Shown one piece after another: positions 12,343 through 24,800 of a stretch of 64,000 bases of DNA. The stretch is from NCBI GenBank assembly GCA_043228905.1, contig JBHGNT010000011.1, forward strand, positions 18,538,001 through 18,602,000. Direction: 5' to 3'. A program made the position numbers and the translations under genes. Within the stretch, counting starts at the first letter, position 1, and each line of letters begins with the position of its first letter. This DNA comes from Azolla caroliniana (Eukaryota > Polypodiophyta). The notes under the pieces were generated by a model. The model did no database searches and was not told the origin of the DNA. It was given only the letters and a program-made list of their open reading frames with translations.

Positions 12343-12405
12343 GCTTCTTCTTCTTCTTCTTCTTCTCCTTCTCGCTCTTCTTCTTCTTCTTCTTCTTCTT
12401 CTTCG
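12343..12405. repeat. (TTC)n microsatellite
   Basis: A run of mostly TTC/TCT triplets immediately precedes the FKBP18 start at 12406. It would encode poly-Ser if the in-frame ATG at 12277 were used. Confidence 0.9.
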
Positions 12406-15400
12406 ATGGCGTCGCCTTCAGTCCTCGCTGTTCGTGGAAGTGCATTATCTCCTGTTCCTCTTTCCACCCTCCCTGCTCGAGAACTTAATTCCCAGGCATT
12501 CCCACAGTGCTACTGCTCTCGCCGCTTCATCTGGAGCTTCGCTGCCGCCATCGCTGCCCCTGCAACAACTCTGCTACCCCTTCCTCTTCCTGCGCTGGCT
12601 CGTGACCGCAGAAACAAGAAAGACATCCCCATCGACGAATACCAAACCAACAGTAAGAGGCTCTCCTTTTTTTTTTTTCTTTCTATCTTTATGTATTTCT
12701 TTCTATTGGCAGTGATCGCAATGATAAGAAGAGCTTTATTTATGAGAAACCTGTTTTTGCGTTTTCAACTAATCAAATTACCTACTATTCGTCATAGTTA
12801 CATAGATCAGGTTCATGCCAAAATCCCCCCCTTTTTATCTGTTTATCAAAACACACGCTAGTTTAGATTCTCGATAGTGTTTTGGATTATTATGCGACTG
12901 ATTCACATAAAAATCTAGTTTTACACAGAGAAACACATAAAATATTGCCAATTTTGCGTAAGGGCAAAATGTCTGGAATGCCAGTTCTTTGTATTGTTAA
13001 TTCTCAAAACAAAATACGCTATATCTAAGGTTTCCTATATCCCATGTAAACAAGAGAAGCATTCTGGTCAAACGTTACTAGAATCCAAAATTTGTATCCA
13101 TGAAAGCTTTCTTCTTATAGATATGCACCTGAATTTAGAGACGATGTAAGGCTATTCCTCTCCTTCATGTGGAAGAGGGTTCAAATGCTCCAACATCTCT
13201 TATTGCTATAATTTGGAGAGATTGTTGAATGGCAAGTTTTTCTCTGCATGACAGACAAAAGGATCGTAAAGTCAAATTAATAGAAGAGGCCATATGACCT
13301 AATAACATTTCTAGATGACAATAACCAAACTTATATTTTGCTCACCCCATATAATTATTGTCAATGTGTATGTGATCAATATACATACTAGTGTACAAAT
13401 GACTCATCACTCTAAGAGGGTACAAGATGTAAGCAGTGCTTTGAATAGTTGACAAATTCAGTCCCATTGTGTATGTAGATAGAGTTGTTTCATTTCTACA
13501 AGCATTGGGACATTGATGAATGCATAATGTACATATTTGATTCATATCTCGACTTAATCTACAACAAAGAACATTCTTACCTTCAAAAAGGGGGGTGCAT
13601 TAGTTGAGTGTTTCTCCAATCCACTTCATGAACTTTTGTTGATGAATTGCTAGTCACAATGTGTTATCTTCCAGGATGACCAATGTTATGAGGGTGAAGT
13701 AAACATGAGCATTTTTAATTCAGAAAAAGGAAGTAGATGGTATGGCTCTAGATTTTGAGACCATGTAGACATATGGTGTGTTTTATTTTGCTTAAGAGAG
13801 TGGCATAGAACAAGAAAAACTGAAGATGACATTGTAATATATAGCGACATGCCGAAAATTTGTTTATCTTTGTACACAAGTACAATTATTGCCATGGATT
13901 GTAGGTGTATTTTTAAGCTGAGAGAGTTTTAAGGTTGATCTTTGTCTCTAAGAGGTTTACCATATTTTCTCCATTATTTCTTTTCATTCCCTCAATCAGT
14001 TCACTTGCATAAGAGACCACAGTAGCTGCCAATTTACCCTGATTGTAATTATTTACAAAATAGCCTATTTTCTCATAGTTGACGCATTTACTGGGAAAAT
14101 ATATAAATTGCTCATGAAGAATATATTCTCTGTCTTTCTTTTGTCATCTCTCACTTTTATTTTGGTAAAACAGGGAACATCTATGTTATTACAATTAACA
14201 TACAAAGATATTGTGGTTTTAAGCGAACACTATATTCTCTATTTCTTTCTCAGAAAAAAGGAGAACCTTATATGGTTCAAACGTCAAGGCTAATCATCCC
14301 CTTCTTTGACAGCATACTTGAGGAGTTCAGAGCCCTCGTAGTGACGATATAGACAATGCCCAGTAAATAGAATGAAGGTCATTTCAAGATTATACCATTT
14401 TGTACTAACACGACTGTTATTTCCTCAACAAATCTGTACACCACTCCACATGAAAGCTAGAAGGAACGTACCTCCCGTGGCAGATTAGTTGGTAAAGATG
14501 TAACTCGTAAGAGGGAAGGATGCATAAGATGAAGAACTTTGTATGGTGGTTTGTTTTCAGGACTAGGGAATGCAGGTCCTCAAATGAAAACCTGAACCCT
14601 ATTCATTTTATTTGTATAGTGGTGAGAAATGAGATTAAATCAATGGACTTTAATGACCTATCATTGGTGAACATTGTACACGTAAATGGCAGAGGGCTAA
14701 GTAACGTTTTGGAAATACTTGCTAACTTGTGACCTTTAATACAATCTCGTGAAATCATGCCACAAAGAGTAGCTGGATATGCCTTCCCAGCTGTCCATCA
14801 CTTGTTTTCAGATTTTATGGACAAATGAACCTACACCCAGATCATCATCACTCTGGGATCCTCCTCCACAATCCATTGACAAGGACGACATATTCATCAG
14901 GCTACGAAGACCTATGTGGGACATTTTGGGATGCTCTAGGATCATGCCGTTTAGATTCTTTGATAGTCTTCTTCAATACTAGGATGGCCTTTTAAGCTAC
15001 AAACTAGATCACAATCATGTTTAGTTTGATCTGGAGTTGCCATGTGCTGAAGATTTCATGCATTTTTTCATTTCATTTTATTTTTCTGGAATGATTAAAT
15101 TTTGCTTTCTTTCCCCTTTCTTTTTCTCATTATTTGGGGTCCGTTACTTGTTGTATTCCTGGTTTAAGTTCTCTATTTTTGTCTTGTGAATCTTGAAAGT
15201 ATTATCTATTTGCAAAATATAATTTGGCTTGAGAACTTACCACTCGTTTCTGGCTAAACATGACAGATGATGGTTTGAAATTTTATGATTTACTTGAAGG
15301 GAAAGGTCCAATAGCAGAGAAGGGTCAATCTGTTCTGGTAATCCTCTTCTCTATTATTAATAATGGAATTATTCAGCAGAACGTTTGGAAGTTTACAGTG

Positions 15401-16661
15401 TACATATTTGTGAATGGAATTATTTCATGTGGGTTCTAGTCGGATCATTTTTTGATTTGATAACTCAATAATAGGTAACATTAAAGTTATTGTTTATGTT
15501 GATTATTTACTGTTATTATGTATGTAGGTTCATTTTGACTGCATTTATCGTGGAATTGATGCTGTCTCAAGCCGTGAATCCAAAATTTTGGGTGGCAATC
15601 GAATTATAGCACAGGTTTCTATGAACAAGTTGAAACAAAAGCAAAAGAAAAGAAACAAATTTGTATTTTACCATTCATAAGTTGAAGGATTCATATAAGT
15701 CAATAAAAAAAAATGATGATAGATAAGATCTCATAATATGTTGGAACATTGGAAATTGTAGTCTAGTAGATCAAGGACATCAAATCTATTTGGTTTTCTC
15801 AAGTATTGACATCAGGCCAATCAATTTGCATTCATCTTTCTCTATGAAAATCATAATTCACTTACCTTTCCAAAGACATTCTGGAAAACATAACAAAAAA
15901 GGCTTGCCTTCTGTTGTACTAACTGAAATTGTGCATGCAAAAGTTATTTGATGGTAAGAATTTTTATTGATATAGTACATTCTGTGTGGAAAGCTTGTAG
16001 CTCATATTTGGCCTCCAGATTTTCCATGGTGCAACAGCTAAATATTTTGATTGCTTTGAAATATAATTACTTTCTTTCATGATTTTGTCAAAGTTAAGAT
16101 TTTGTAACATGTGCACGTTTAGCCGTATGGATTTGTTGTAGGTTCAGTTCCTGGTAAAGAGAGAAAACGTGAGTTTGTAGAAAATGGCAATGGGCTATTT
16201 TCAGCACAAGCTGCACCAAAGCCACCACCAGCTTTGTATTCAGTAACAGAAGGCATGCGTGTAGGTGGCAAGGTAGCATTGCTAGGCGGTTTTCTTTCAT
16301 TTTTTCATTCTTGTGACCAAAGCCCTAATAACTTTTTGTGTGAACCACAAAAGATCTGCATGTAAGGATAAACAATTGTCCTTTTACTTGCAGCGCAGAG
16401 TAATTGTTTCACCAGACCAAGGTTATGGGGAGAAAGGTTCGAATGAAATTCCGGTGGGTTGAAGTTACTCGTCTGCTTTTTTGTAACTTAGATTTTAACT
16501 TTCTTTCAGTTTGTCCATTATTTGTTATTGCCTTGAAGAGCCATGAAGTGAATGCTTGTTATGTTGATTTAGTTACCATTTTCTTATGAATGGATTTCAT
16601 GGTATTGCAGCCAGGTGCAACATTTCAAATGGACGTAGAACTCCTTGAAATAGGAAAATAA
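12406..16661 (+). CDS. FKBP18: FKBP-type peptidyl-prolyl cis-trans isomerase, thylakoid lumen (FKBP18-like)
   Basis: Exons: 12406-12652, 15267-15337, 15528-15614, 16123-16272, 16394-16453, 16611-16661, giving 221 residues. The N-terminus reads as a bipartite plastid/lumen signal: a Ser-rich transit part, a twin-arginine pair at 39-40, a hydrophobic stretch to about 64, and an ALA cleavage site before Arg66. This implies Tat-dependent import into the thylakoid lumen. The mature part carries the FKBP fold, with VHFDCIYRG, PGKERKREF, GLFSAQAAPKPPP and EIPPGATFQMDVELL. The PGKERKREFV...FSAQAAPKPPP block is what I recognise as FKBP18 rather than FKBP16 or 17. Intron 1 is long (2.6 kb). An in-frame upstream ATG at 12277 would add 43 residues, mostly poly-Ser; I prefer 12406. 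A hAT MITE lies in the proximal promoter. Confidence 0.9.
12653..15266 (+). other. FKBP18 intron 1 (2.6 kb)
   Basis: GT-AG intron in phase 1. It contains short frames on both strands without recognisable similarity and no clear nested gene. Confidence 0.7.
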
Positions 16662-18240
16662 ATGCCTAATGGAGAGAGGCTCCCCTAATGTTTGGCTGTT
16701 TTGAGTGGTTGAAAGCTGCAAGTATTTCATTACTTCATTGAAAGACGCAGAGTTATGCACTTGATATTCACTTGACGTGTCCTCATTTTTTCGGTTATCA
16801 TTTCTTGGCCAGCCAATGCATCTCACTCAATATAAAGAGTTACGGATTCATAACCAATGTAGTAGAGGCAATCCTGAAGATTCATGTCTCTCTCATCACA
16901 AGAAAAATCTTGTTGCCAACGTGCCTTGAAAGATAGTCAAAAATTACCTTGCTAATTTTTTTGAAAAAGATACTATGCAAACAACTTTATAACAGTTTGT
17001 AAACTTGTAAAACTAAAATCAAATATTATTCTGTTTCAATATAATGCTCAAATCAATGACCTTCTTGTTTGATGTACGACAACAGACAGTTAATTTAGGC
17101 CAAGAGTATCATATTATCTTTTTCATGTGATAACAAATGTTTTGATTGTCTCCTTCAATAGATATTTTAAAGTTGCTTGTTGTCACATTATGTAAAGGGG
17201 TACTCTAAACGCAAAATAATATCTTTTTGGTTTTATTTTTTCTTTGGCTAAAAAAGATATTGTACCCTTTTCTAAGAACGTAAAGAATTATCTAGAAATA
17301 CAACTCTAGAGTTGAGGTGTTCTAAACCTACCCCATTGGCTTGCCCCCTATATCAAACTCACCTTAGAAATATCCTAGGAAGCTGTGATAAATTTGAGGC
17401 TCTGAAGAGCACCATGGACTTAACATTATTGAATAATAACAAGTTAACCCCTCATGACACATTGAAATTCAACCTCATGATATCGATTAGTGGCTATGTC
17501 GAGGCTCACCCAACAACGTTGCAAACACAATATTATGAGACAAAGTGAAACTCATCCTTGGTTAAATGGAAAATTTTGGTTTGCCAACAAAATTTTCTTT
17601 GATGATGACGAGGTCTTCGAGATATTCACAAGGCTATGTATCTACCCACATCAACATGGGCATCACCGATGTACTATTCATCAATGTTGAGTGTTTGTAC
17701 GACAATTGCTCCATAATAGGAATAATTAGAGTTATCAAGTTCCAATTCCCCTTTGCCACACTTGCTCAACAACATTAGTAGTGACCACATTATACACGAA
17801 GAGGTCCGAAGAAATCAGTTATGGAGTTCATAACTATGGGACAAAGTGCAACCAATGAACTGATATGAAACACAAGGAATGATCAGACCAAGGGATATTC
17901 CGTCAAATGATAGGGTCGCTTGTTAGTAGCCGCATTTCTCACAATTGATCTTTGTCTGCTAACCAGGTATGGCTACCGATCCATTGAGTTGGGGTGTTTT
18001 AGGATCCATCGGATGGTGAGCGTCCCCTTCACGACTGGCTACGCATCATCGCCCATCAGGCAGTGAGAGGGAATCCGAGGGACGAATCGGGGGAATCGGG
18101 ATCGCGGCGGAATCGGGATCGAATCGGTGAAGGTGAAGGTGAAGGTGGGGGGTGCCACGTGGCGGGAGGAGGATGCAAAGGAGGAAGGAAGGAAAGGAAA
18201 GGAAAAGCAGAAAGAACAACCACAATTGTCGTTGCTCTCT
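16662..18240. other. Intergenic region between FKBP18 and LON2
   Basis: It holds the FKBP18 3' UTR and AT-rich spacer. From about 18040 the DNA becomes GC- and purine-rich (GGGAATCGGGATCG-type repeats and GGTGAA repeats near 18130-18150), probably the start of the LON2 promoter. No gene is recognised. Confidence 0.5.
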
Positions 18241-18260
18241 CTTCCTTTCCTGTACATACA

Positions 18261-18303
18261 TACAATACAATACAATACAATACAATACATACATATATAT
18301 CTT

Positions 18304-18345
<42 letters not shown>
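18261..18345. repeat. (ATACA)n and (CT)n microsatellites in the LON2 upstream region
   Basis: A pentanucleotide ACAAT/ATACA tract (about 18261-18290) is followed by an uninterrupted CT tract (about 18309-18342). Both lie roughly 550-600 nt before the LON2 start codon. Confidence 0.85.
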
Positions 18346-18346
<1 letters not shown>

Positions 18347-18533
18347 TTCTCTGTGCAGGTGCAGGTGCTGGCACACACACGCACCTCCTTCCCGCCTCCC
18401 CCCTCTCTCCGTTTGATCGCCTCTTCCTGCTAAGATCTAACTCTTTATTTGCTTCAATGGATCTTTCCCCCGTCACATATTCTGCTTCCTTCAAACAAAC
18501 GAAGTACTAGCTTAAACTCAAGAGTCAAAACCA

Positions 18534-18792
18534 GGTAAAAAATCCGTTCGTCAATTTCTTCTCGTTTTGATCGCCTTTTTCGTGCTTTTTTTTTCTTTTT
18601 TCTTTTCCCTTCCTTCCTTTTTTTACCTGCTATCAAAGTCTTCATTGCGTCAATAGAGTTTTTTCCTTCATTACATGTTCCTTCTTTACATGAACCCTGC
18701 AGCTAATTAACTACTTGAATCAACCTGCTTCTTTCCTAAATTTCTTCGACTGTCTTTTCTTGGCACATCAGAATTCTTCCTTCCTGTTGCAG
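18534..18792 (+). other. Possible 5'-UTR intron of LON2
   Basis: CCAG|GTAAAA at 18533/18534 looks like a donor, and a pyrimidine-rich stretch ends in TTGCAG near 18787-18792. Splicing here would join a CT-rich leader to the sequence before the ATG at 18886. Inference from splice-site appearance only. Confidence 0.3.
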
Positions 18793-18885
18793 TACATTCT
18801 GCCAATTCAGCTGGACGTGATATATGGATGCCATCACAGTTTCTGAATATTTATAGAATCCACTAGGCTCTTAAGTTAAAAAAAT

Positions 18886-21800
18886 ATGCGAGAAGTTGTA
18901 GAGTTACCGGAGACATTGGCCATCTTGCCATTTACTAACCGTGTGCTGCTACCAGGAGCAATTGTTCAGATTCGTTGCACCTCACCTACAAGGTAGATAT
19001 TTGTATTGATATGATGTAGTCATAACAACTGATACTATCACTATAGAATCGTGAGGAACAGAACAAGGCACTGATGAACATATAAGGATACTATTCTTAA
19101 TTGAATCATGAGGAAAGCTTGCTTGATAATGATTTCCATATTACTTTACTTTTGTATGATAATAGAATGTAAAATATAACAAAACATGACAATTTTAATG
19201 CACATGTCTGGGTTTTCAATGTCGTAATTTGTCTAATATTGTGAAACATCTAGCTTTCTGTAGTTTACTTTTTATTTAGTGCTAATGGATATTTTCAGAA
19301 TAATTGGAAAAGCTTTTCTTTTAAATGTCTTGTTTGATCATTCATAATTTTGGGTCATTTGAAATGAAACAATGGAAATTATCCACTAAGATAAAGAGAA
19401 CACTTAATAGGCAGGGTCCACGACCTAAGAAACAATTATTACATATATTTCTGACTCTGGATGGATCCATATCCTGGACGAGGAGATTGGTCAGTTCTAC
19501 AGTTCGGAGAGTGGTAAAGTTAACATAGGAAAAGTAAAAAGCCACACCAGGATCTTTATCAAATGTCGAGTGGCTTTGCTTTGGCCAAAAAAGTCAATAA
19601 GAGATGAAGATAAGCAAGTTCACCCTAGGCCTCTCTATAATAGCAATTTTCTTTTGGCTCTGCTTTACTGTCATACTCCCCTTTGTCTAATAGTAATTTG
19701 CACTTTGGTTTTCTCGTCTTGTCGTTGCCACTTTCTCTCATTTAAGGAGCTGCTTGAAATTTCATCTCCTGGAACATGCAGATACCTTTGCAAACTGTCA
19801 GCCCCTTGGTAAGTTAATTGTAGGATGGGCACTTCATTTCACTTTTTGTACTGTTTTGGCAATATTTATACTGCATTCTATTTTGCTTTTCCTGTTCATG
19901 TGTTGATTGGCTACCCATATAGGCTTCTATTTCTAGTTCGCTCATTTTTTTGTAAAAGATTCTGTATTAATTATGCTGTATAGATACCAATGTTCATCTA
20001 ATGTCAAAAGAACATCTTGCATATTCTACCATGTTTAATTGGTTGTATCCATGTTTTCATTTGGATGCCTATCATAGATGCAATTTCAAACATGCTATTC
20101 GTACATTTTAGGGAGATATTCAAGTTCTAATTTGGATAACTATGATAGACGCAGACTCTAGTTCATACATTTTTGGAGATTTTAGAGTCTCCTATAGCTA
20201 CTTTATGCACTCTAATGATAACAGATGTTTTATTTCCATTCCTGAAAACCTGAAGATCATCCTTTGAGGCACATCTTATTCAGTAACCGGAAGTCATAGG
20301 ACAGCAAAAACAGTATCTTCGATTGACTCTGGTTGTTTTCATGTTTGGTATCTCTGCCCTCACAAAAGTGAACAGCAAGTGGGAGGGCTCTTTCCGATGG
20401 ATGGGAGGAGCTGACACTGTGCAACTTGAAGCAATAGGCAACACATTATCTTATAAGGCCATCACCGTAAGGAACTTAGATTTATTGCAGGTCCCATTGT
20501 GTTAGATGCCAACTCACTCTACTTCGCCTTCTTCCGCTTCCTCCCAATTTTTCAGTAATTAAATAGATCATTTTAATTCATTTGATACCAGTTGGTGTGA
20601 ACTAAGTCAGTGACCATATATTTAGTGCTTTTATGAGTTTTTTAAAAACTGTAGGAACATCTCGCAACCCCTTAACCTTTGAATTTTTATTAGTTATTGT
20701 GTATGCTTCTGGGAAAACTGTTTCTTTTTGTTGCCGTGAATTGGTTTAATAAACTTGTGGTAACTGTATTCCTCATACCCTTTACCTTTATATGTTTTGG
20801 TTATTGAGTTTGCCTTGGAAAAACTGTATCTTTTTGTTGCCATGAGTTGATTTAACACAATTTTTTGTCTGCCATCATAATTAGTCAGTTATACAGCTAA
20901 TGTGCATACATCTATGCACAAATTCACAGAAAGTTCATGTCTTTTGAATGTGCTCAAATAATTTTAATAGAAGATATCTTTTCATAATTCCAGTGTCCGA
21001 TTGATTGAACAAGAGCTATGGCAGAAGGAGGAGAAGGGATTGATTGGTGTCCTTCCTGTGAAGGACACACAAAACTCTCCATCTTCTCCTCGCATGAATG
21101 ACTCTGGTATATGGGATGCATTTTATTATGAAATTTCAGTATTGTCTACGACAAAGTCTAACAAAAGGTCTGTTGTTTTGACATTATGTTGAAGGTTCAA
21201 GTGGATTTCTTGATGAGAAAGATGCCAAAGGAGGTGGCGCCGTTGTTTCCGACTATCAGCCAGTTACCGGAAAACCTGCAAATGACTCTGCTCAGTGGCA
21301 TCCAAGGTTCTAAATCGCCTGTTTTGTTTTAAACAATACTAGTATATAGCTCAAAGGCATAGTTTTATCATGTCTTTCTATGGATGCTTATGGACTGAAT
21401 ATATAGAATTGAGATGCAAAGGTACACTGTGACATAAGCATATAATTTACTTAGTTCCTTTCTTTCCTGGTGCAGAAATACCAGTGCCCCTCCCCCCCCA
21501 AATAAAGAATTTTGACCTATCAGCATCATCATCAATGTGATAGTTAGATCCTCTAGACTTACAGTAAACAACAGACTCAGATAAAATAGCAGAGTAGCAG
21601 ACATTTATTAAAAGAAAATCTGTTTTATGATTGAATTCCATGTATTTTGATGTCTTCTTTCACCCATGCTACTAGATGACATCCAATATCCCATGCTATA
21701 AAGGGCAGTGTAAAGTTGCGATATGAATGGTTCAGATTCCAATGCAAATTCTTTATCAGCAACAGAACTCCTAAAGCTGATGACCATGTTTCAACTTGAA

Positions 21801-24800
21801 TTGGAGGATCTGCTCAAATTTCTCTTTTGTTTGAAATCAAGTTAACACATCCCATATTTATGCACAAATTTGCATTTCCTTGTTGTGGCTGCAATGCTTT
21901 AAAAAATTGTTTTACTTTCGGAAAGTTTATATGTTCTTCTAGAAACATATTAATTTACTTGGACTGTAGTTGTTACATGATCGAGTATATTCTCATCCTT
22001 CAATATACTTGGTGGTATTTTAATTTCACTTATATTTACTTATGGCATTATTTATTTTTAACAGAGGTGTGGCAGCAAGAGCACTTCATTTGTCAAGAGG
22101 AATGGAGAAGCCAAGTGGGCGTGTTACCTACACAGTAGTTCTGGAAGGATGGTGCAGATTTAACGTACAGGAAATGAATACCAGGGGCACCTATAATACT
22201 GCCTCAGTTGTGCAGCTTGACATGACTCGAACTGGTAAGTCTCAACATGTTATCCCTAGATAAACACGAGATATCATTGCCTAGAAGAAGATTAATGTTT
22301 CCTACAGTGTTGCAAATTCTCTATTTATCTTTTTATGTTGCAAATTGGACATTCCTTGGTGGACAGGAAAATAGCAACCCACCGCAATAAATAGACTTGT
22401 AGTTTCCATCTTCCAATTATGAAAGCGAATGTTTTAGCTTCTGATGGGTAATGAGACTTTGTACTACACCAAAAATAAAAAAAGCACACCCATCACAAGA
22501 AATAGAGTCGTAGATTTCAATCAGGAAATTACAAAAAAGCATTCGTTGGTTTTGTGTGTTTTCATTCAACTTCAATTGGTGGATAATAGAACTAACAGTA
22601 CTAAAAGCCTTAGTAGTGATAGCACAGTTTACACACTCATGAAGTAATGTCTCATGTAGAAATGGATCAAGCTGAAAGGGATCCTGAAGTGCAAGTTATT
22701 GCTCGACAATTCAAGATAATTGCTGGAGAACTAATTTCTTTTCTTGAGCAGGTACAGATTACTAAATTTTTAGATGAATTAGATGCATGGTGATTTCAAA
22801 TAAAAAATCAACAAGTATTAATACGTAAGTAGCATGCCACCGGATTGTATTGATATTGCCATTGCCGTAGAATACTACAATATGCATAGAATATGTATGC
22901 GAAGTATTCTAAAAGTGTTCTACTTTTTTTCTAAATACTTAGAATACGTATTCTGCAAATAAAATATGTTAAATACTTCTTGTTTAAAAAATAGTTTTTA
23001 TTTTTTATTTAAATTTTCTGGAAATGTTAGATACTGCTGAAATATGTAGAATACGCTAAATATTTGGTAGCTCTAAAACGTAGAATACGTGTAGAGTATT
23101 CTAAAACGTATTCTAAACATAAAATAGGCGTTTTTTAACAACTATAGATAATATTGTACTATTCATTTCACTTGTATTTAATGAATACTAGAGTGGAAAG
23201 GTTTAGAGTTATAGAAATTAATGCCCTCTCTGCGCTGCAGACCAAATTTGATCGATTGGACCCAAATAAAATACACACACTTGTCTGTTAGAATCCAAAA
23301 ATTTTGTTAGCTATGCACCTAACTTTGCGGGTATTAGCGCGATGTATTTCATTTGGCATATTATGCTAAGAGAAAAAGAATGAGAATTCTTCTTTATATC
23401 ATACCTTGAGCGCATCATACAGGAACAAAATATGATACGTCACAATTGACAGTCCATTTCAAAAGCACATGCAAAAATGGTTAGAAAAACATTAAAATCA
23501 TTACCATTAAAGATGATCGAGAATGGCCAACAACTAGTACTTGTTGCAATATATATTTTGCATATAATCACATTCAACTGAGATCATGCTTATGAAAGTC
23601 TTCAATTATTGCTGCTATCTCATACTAAATTTTGCATTTTCTAGCTTACCAAGCACCGTGATTTAGCAAGGTCTTAAATAATTTTATTAAGTTATCAGGA
23701 GCATGAATTTCGATGTTGATGGAAAAAACAAATTCATCACACCTCTATTGCAATGCCATCTAATCCATGCACTCTAAATATACCCAAACCAAAAGTAGCT
23801 ACTCCTATAGGAATTTACCACTCTCACAGATCCCACTGGATGAACATAAAGTGAATGAATGAAAATCTGCGAGGAGAGAATTATGCCACATGAAACAAGT
23901 TATATGACAGCTAAGGATTTGGGAGGGGCGTTTGCTATGCCACTGGAGATGGGATTGGGAAAAATGGTTGTGGCATTCTGATAAGCCAACCGAATCAGCA
24001 GTTTCCTTTGTCTGAATCTAAATCGTAGAGTTTTATTCATGAATGCATTTAGCCTTGCCGCATATAGACATGTGGACATGCTGATGGAACTGTCATTCAT
24101 TTGCTATTGACTTGTCCACAAATAACCATTTTATTACAACACAGCACTCATTACGTCTGATTGAAGTTCCTTGCTCACAAATTTGGGGAGATGTTTTTGG
24201 CTATTTGATTGCATATATTGGACTCTTCGGCATGGGCAATTTTCTTTGGACAGTTTGGTCCTGCAATCAATTAAATTATGGTGAACCTACTTCCCACACA
24301 TTTGGGCATTCAAATTCTCCTTGCGTTCAAAATATATAACGACAATATTTAGGGGTTTCACCTCACATTAAGCTTTCAGAATATTTGTGCAGTTCTTTTG
24401 TACTCATGATAACATTTTTGGAGTAATGAATTTATTCAATGTTGCATTATTTGTTGGTTTTCTATCCTCAACCATATAAATAGTTAATCAATCTATACCA
24501 CTATTGATGTTGCTATTTCAGAAGCAGAGGAAAATTGGACGAACAAAGGTGCTACTGGATACAGCTCCAGCACACAGACTGGCAGATATATTTGTAGCAA
24601 GTTTTGAAGGGAGTTTTGAGGAACGTTTGTCCATGCTTGATGCTGTTGATCTTAAGCAACGTCTTACAAAAGGGATTGAACTTGTAACTCGTCACTTACA
24701 GGCAAAATCATGGTTGATTATATGAAAAGTTTATCTGTTTCTGGTATATTGGATTAATGGCATTAACTCTTGCTCCATTTCAATTACAGACTGTAAGGGT

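Noticed and set aside
12205-12405. Upstream extension of the FKBP18 frame into the MITE
   Set aside because: It would put MITE-derived and poly-Ser sequence before a normal transit peptide; treated as leader.
12230-12467. Poly-Lys and poly-Glu frames on the minus strand and a poly-Leu frame on the plus strand
   Set aside because: All are shadows of the (TTC)n microsatellite before FKBP18.
14470-14520. tRNA-like stretch GTGGCAGATTAGTTGGTAAA followed by GTAACTCGTAAG inside FKBP18 intron 1
   Set aside because: It resembles the head of plant Au-type SINEs, but the A box has a 3-nt insertion and no B box follows, so I could not support it.
18039-18510. Several overlapping frames of 93-151 codons on both strands
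   Set aside because: They run through CT and ATACA microsatellites of the LON2 upstream region and change frame with the repeats.
20323-20505. Short frame in LON2 intron 1 with protein-like composition ([16 protein letters not shown])
   Set aside because: Too short, no recognised family, and it lies within a well-supported intron.
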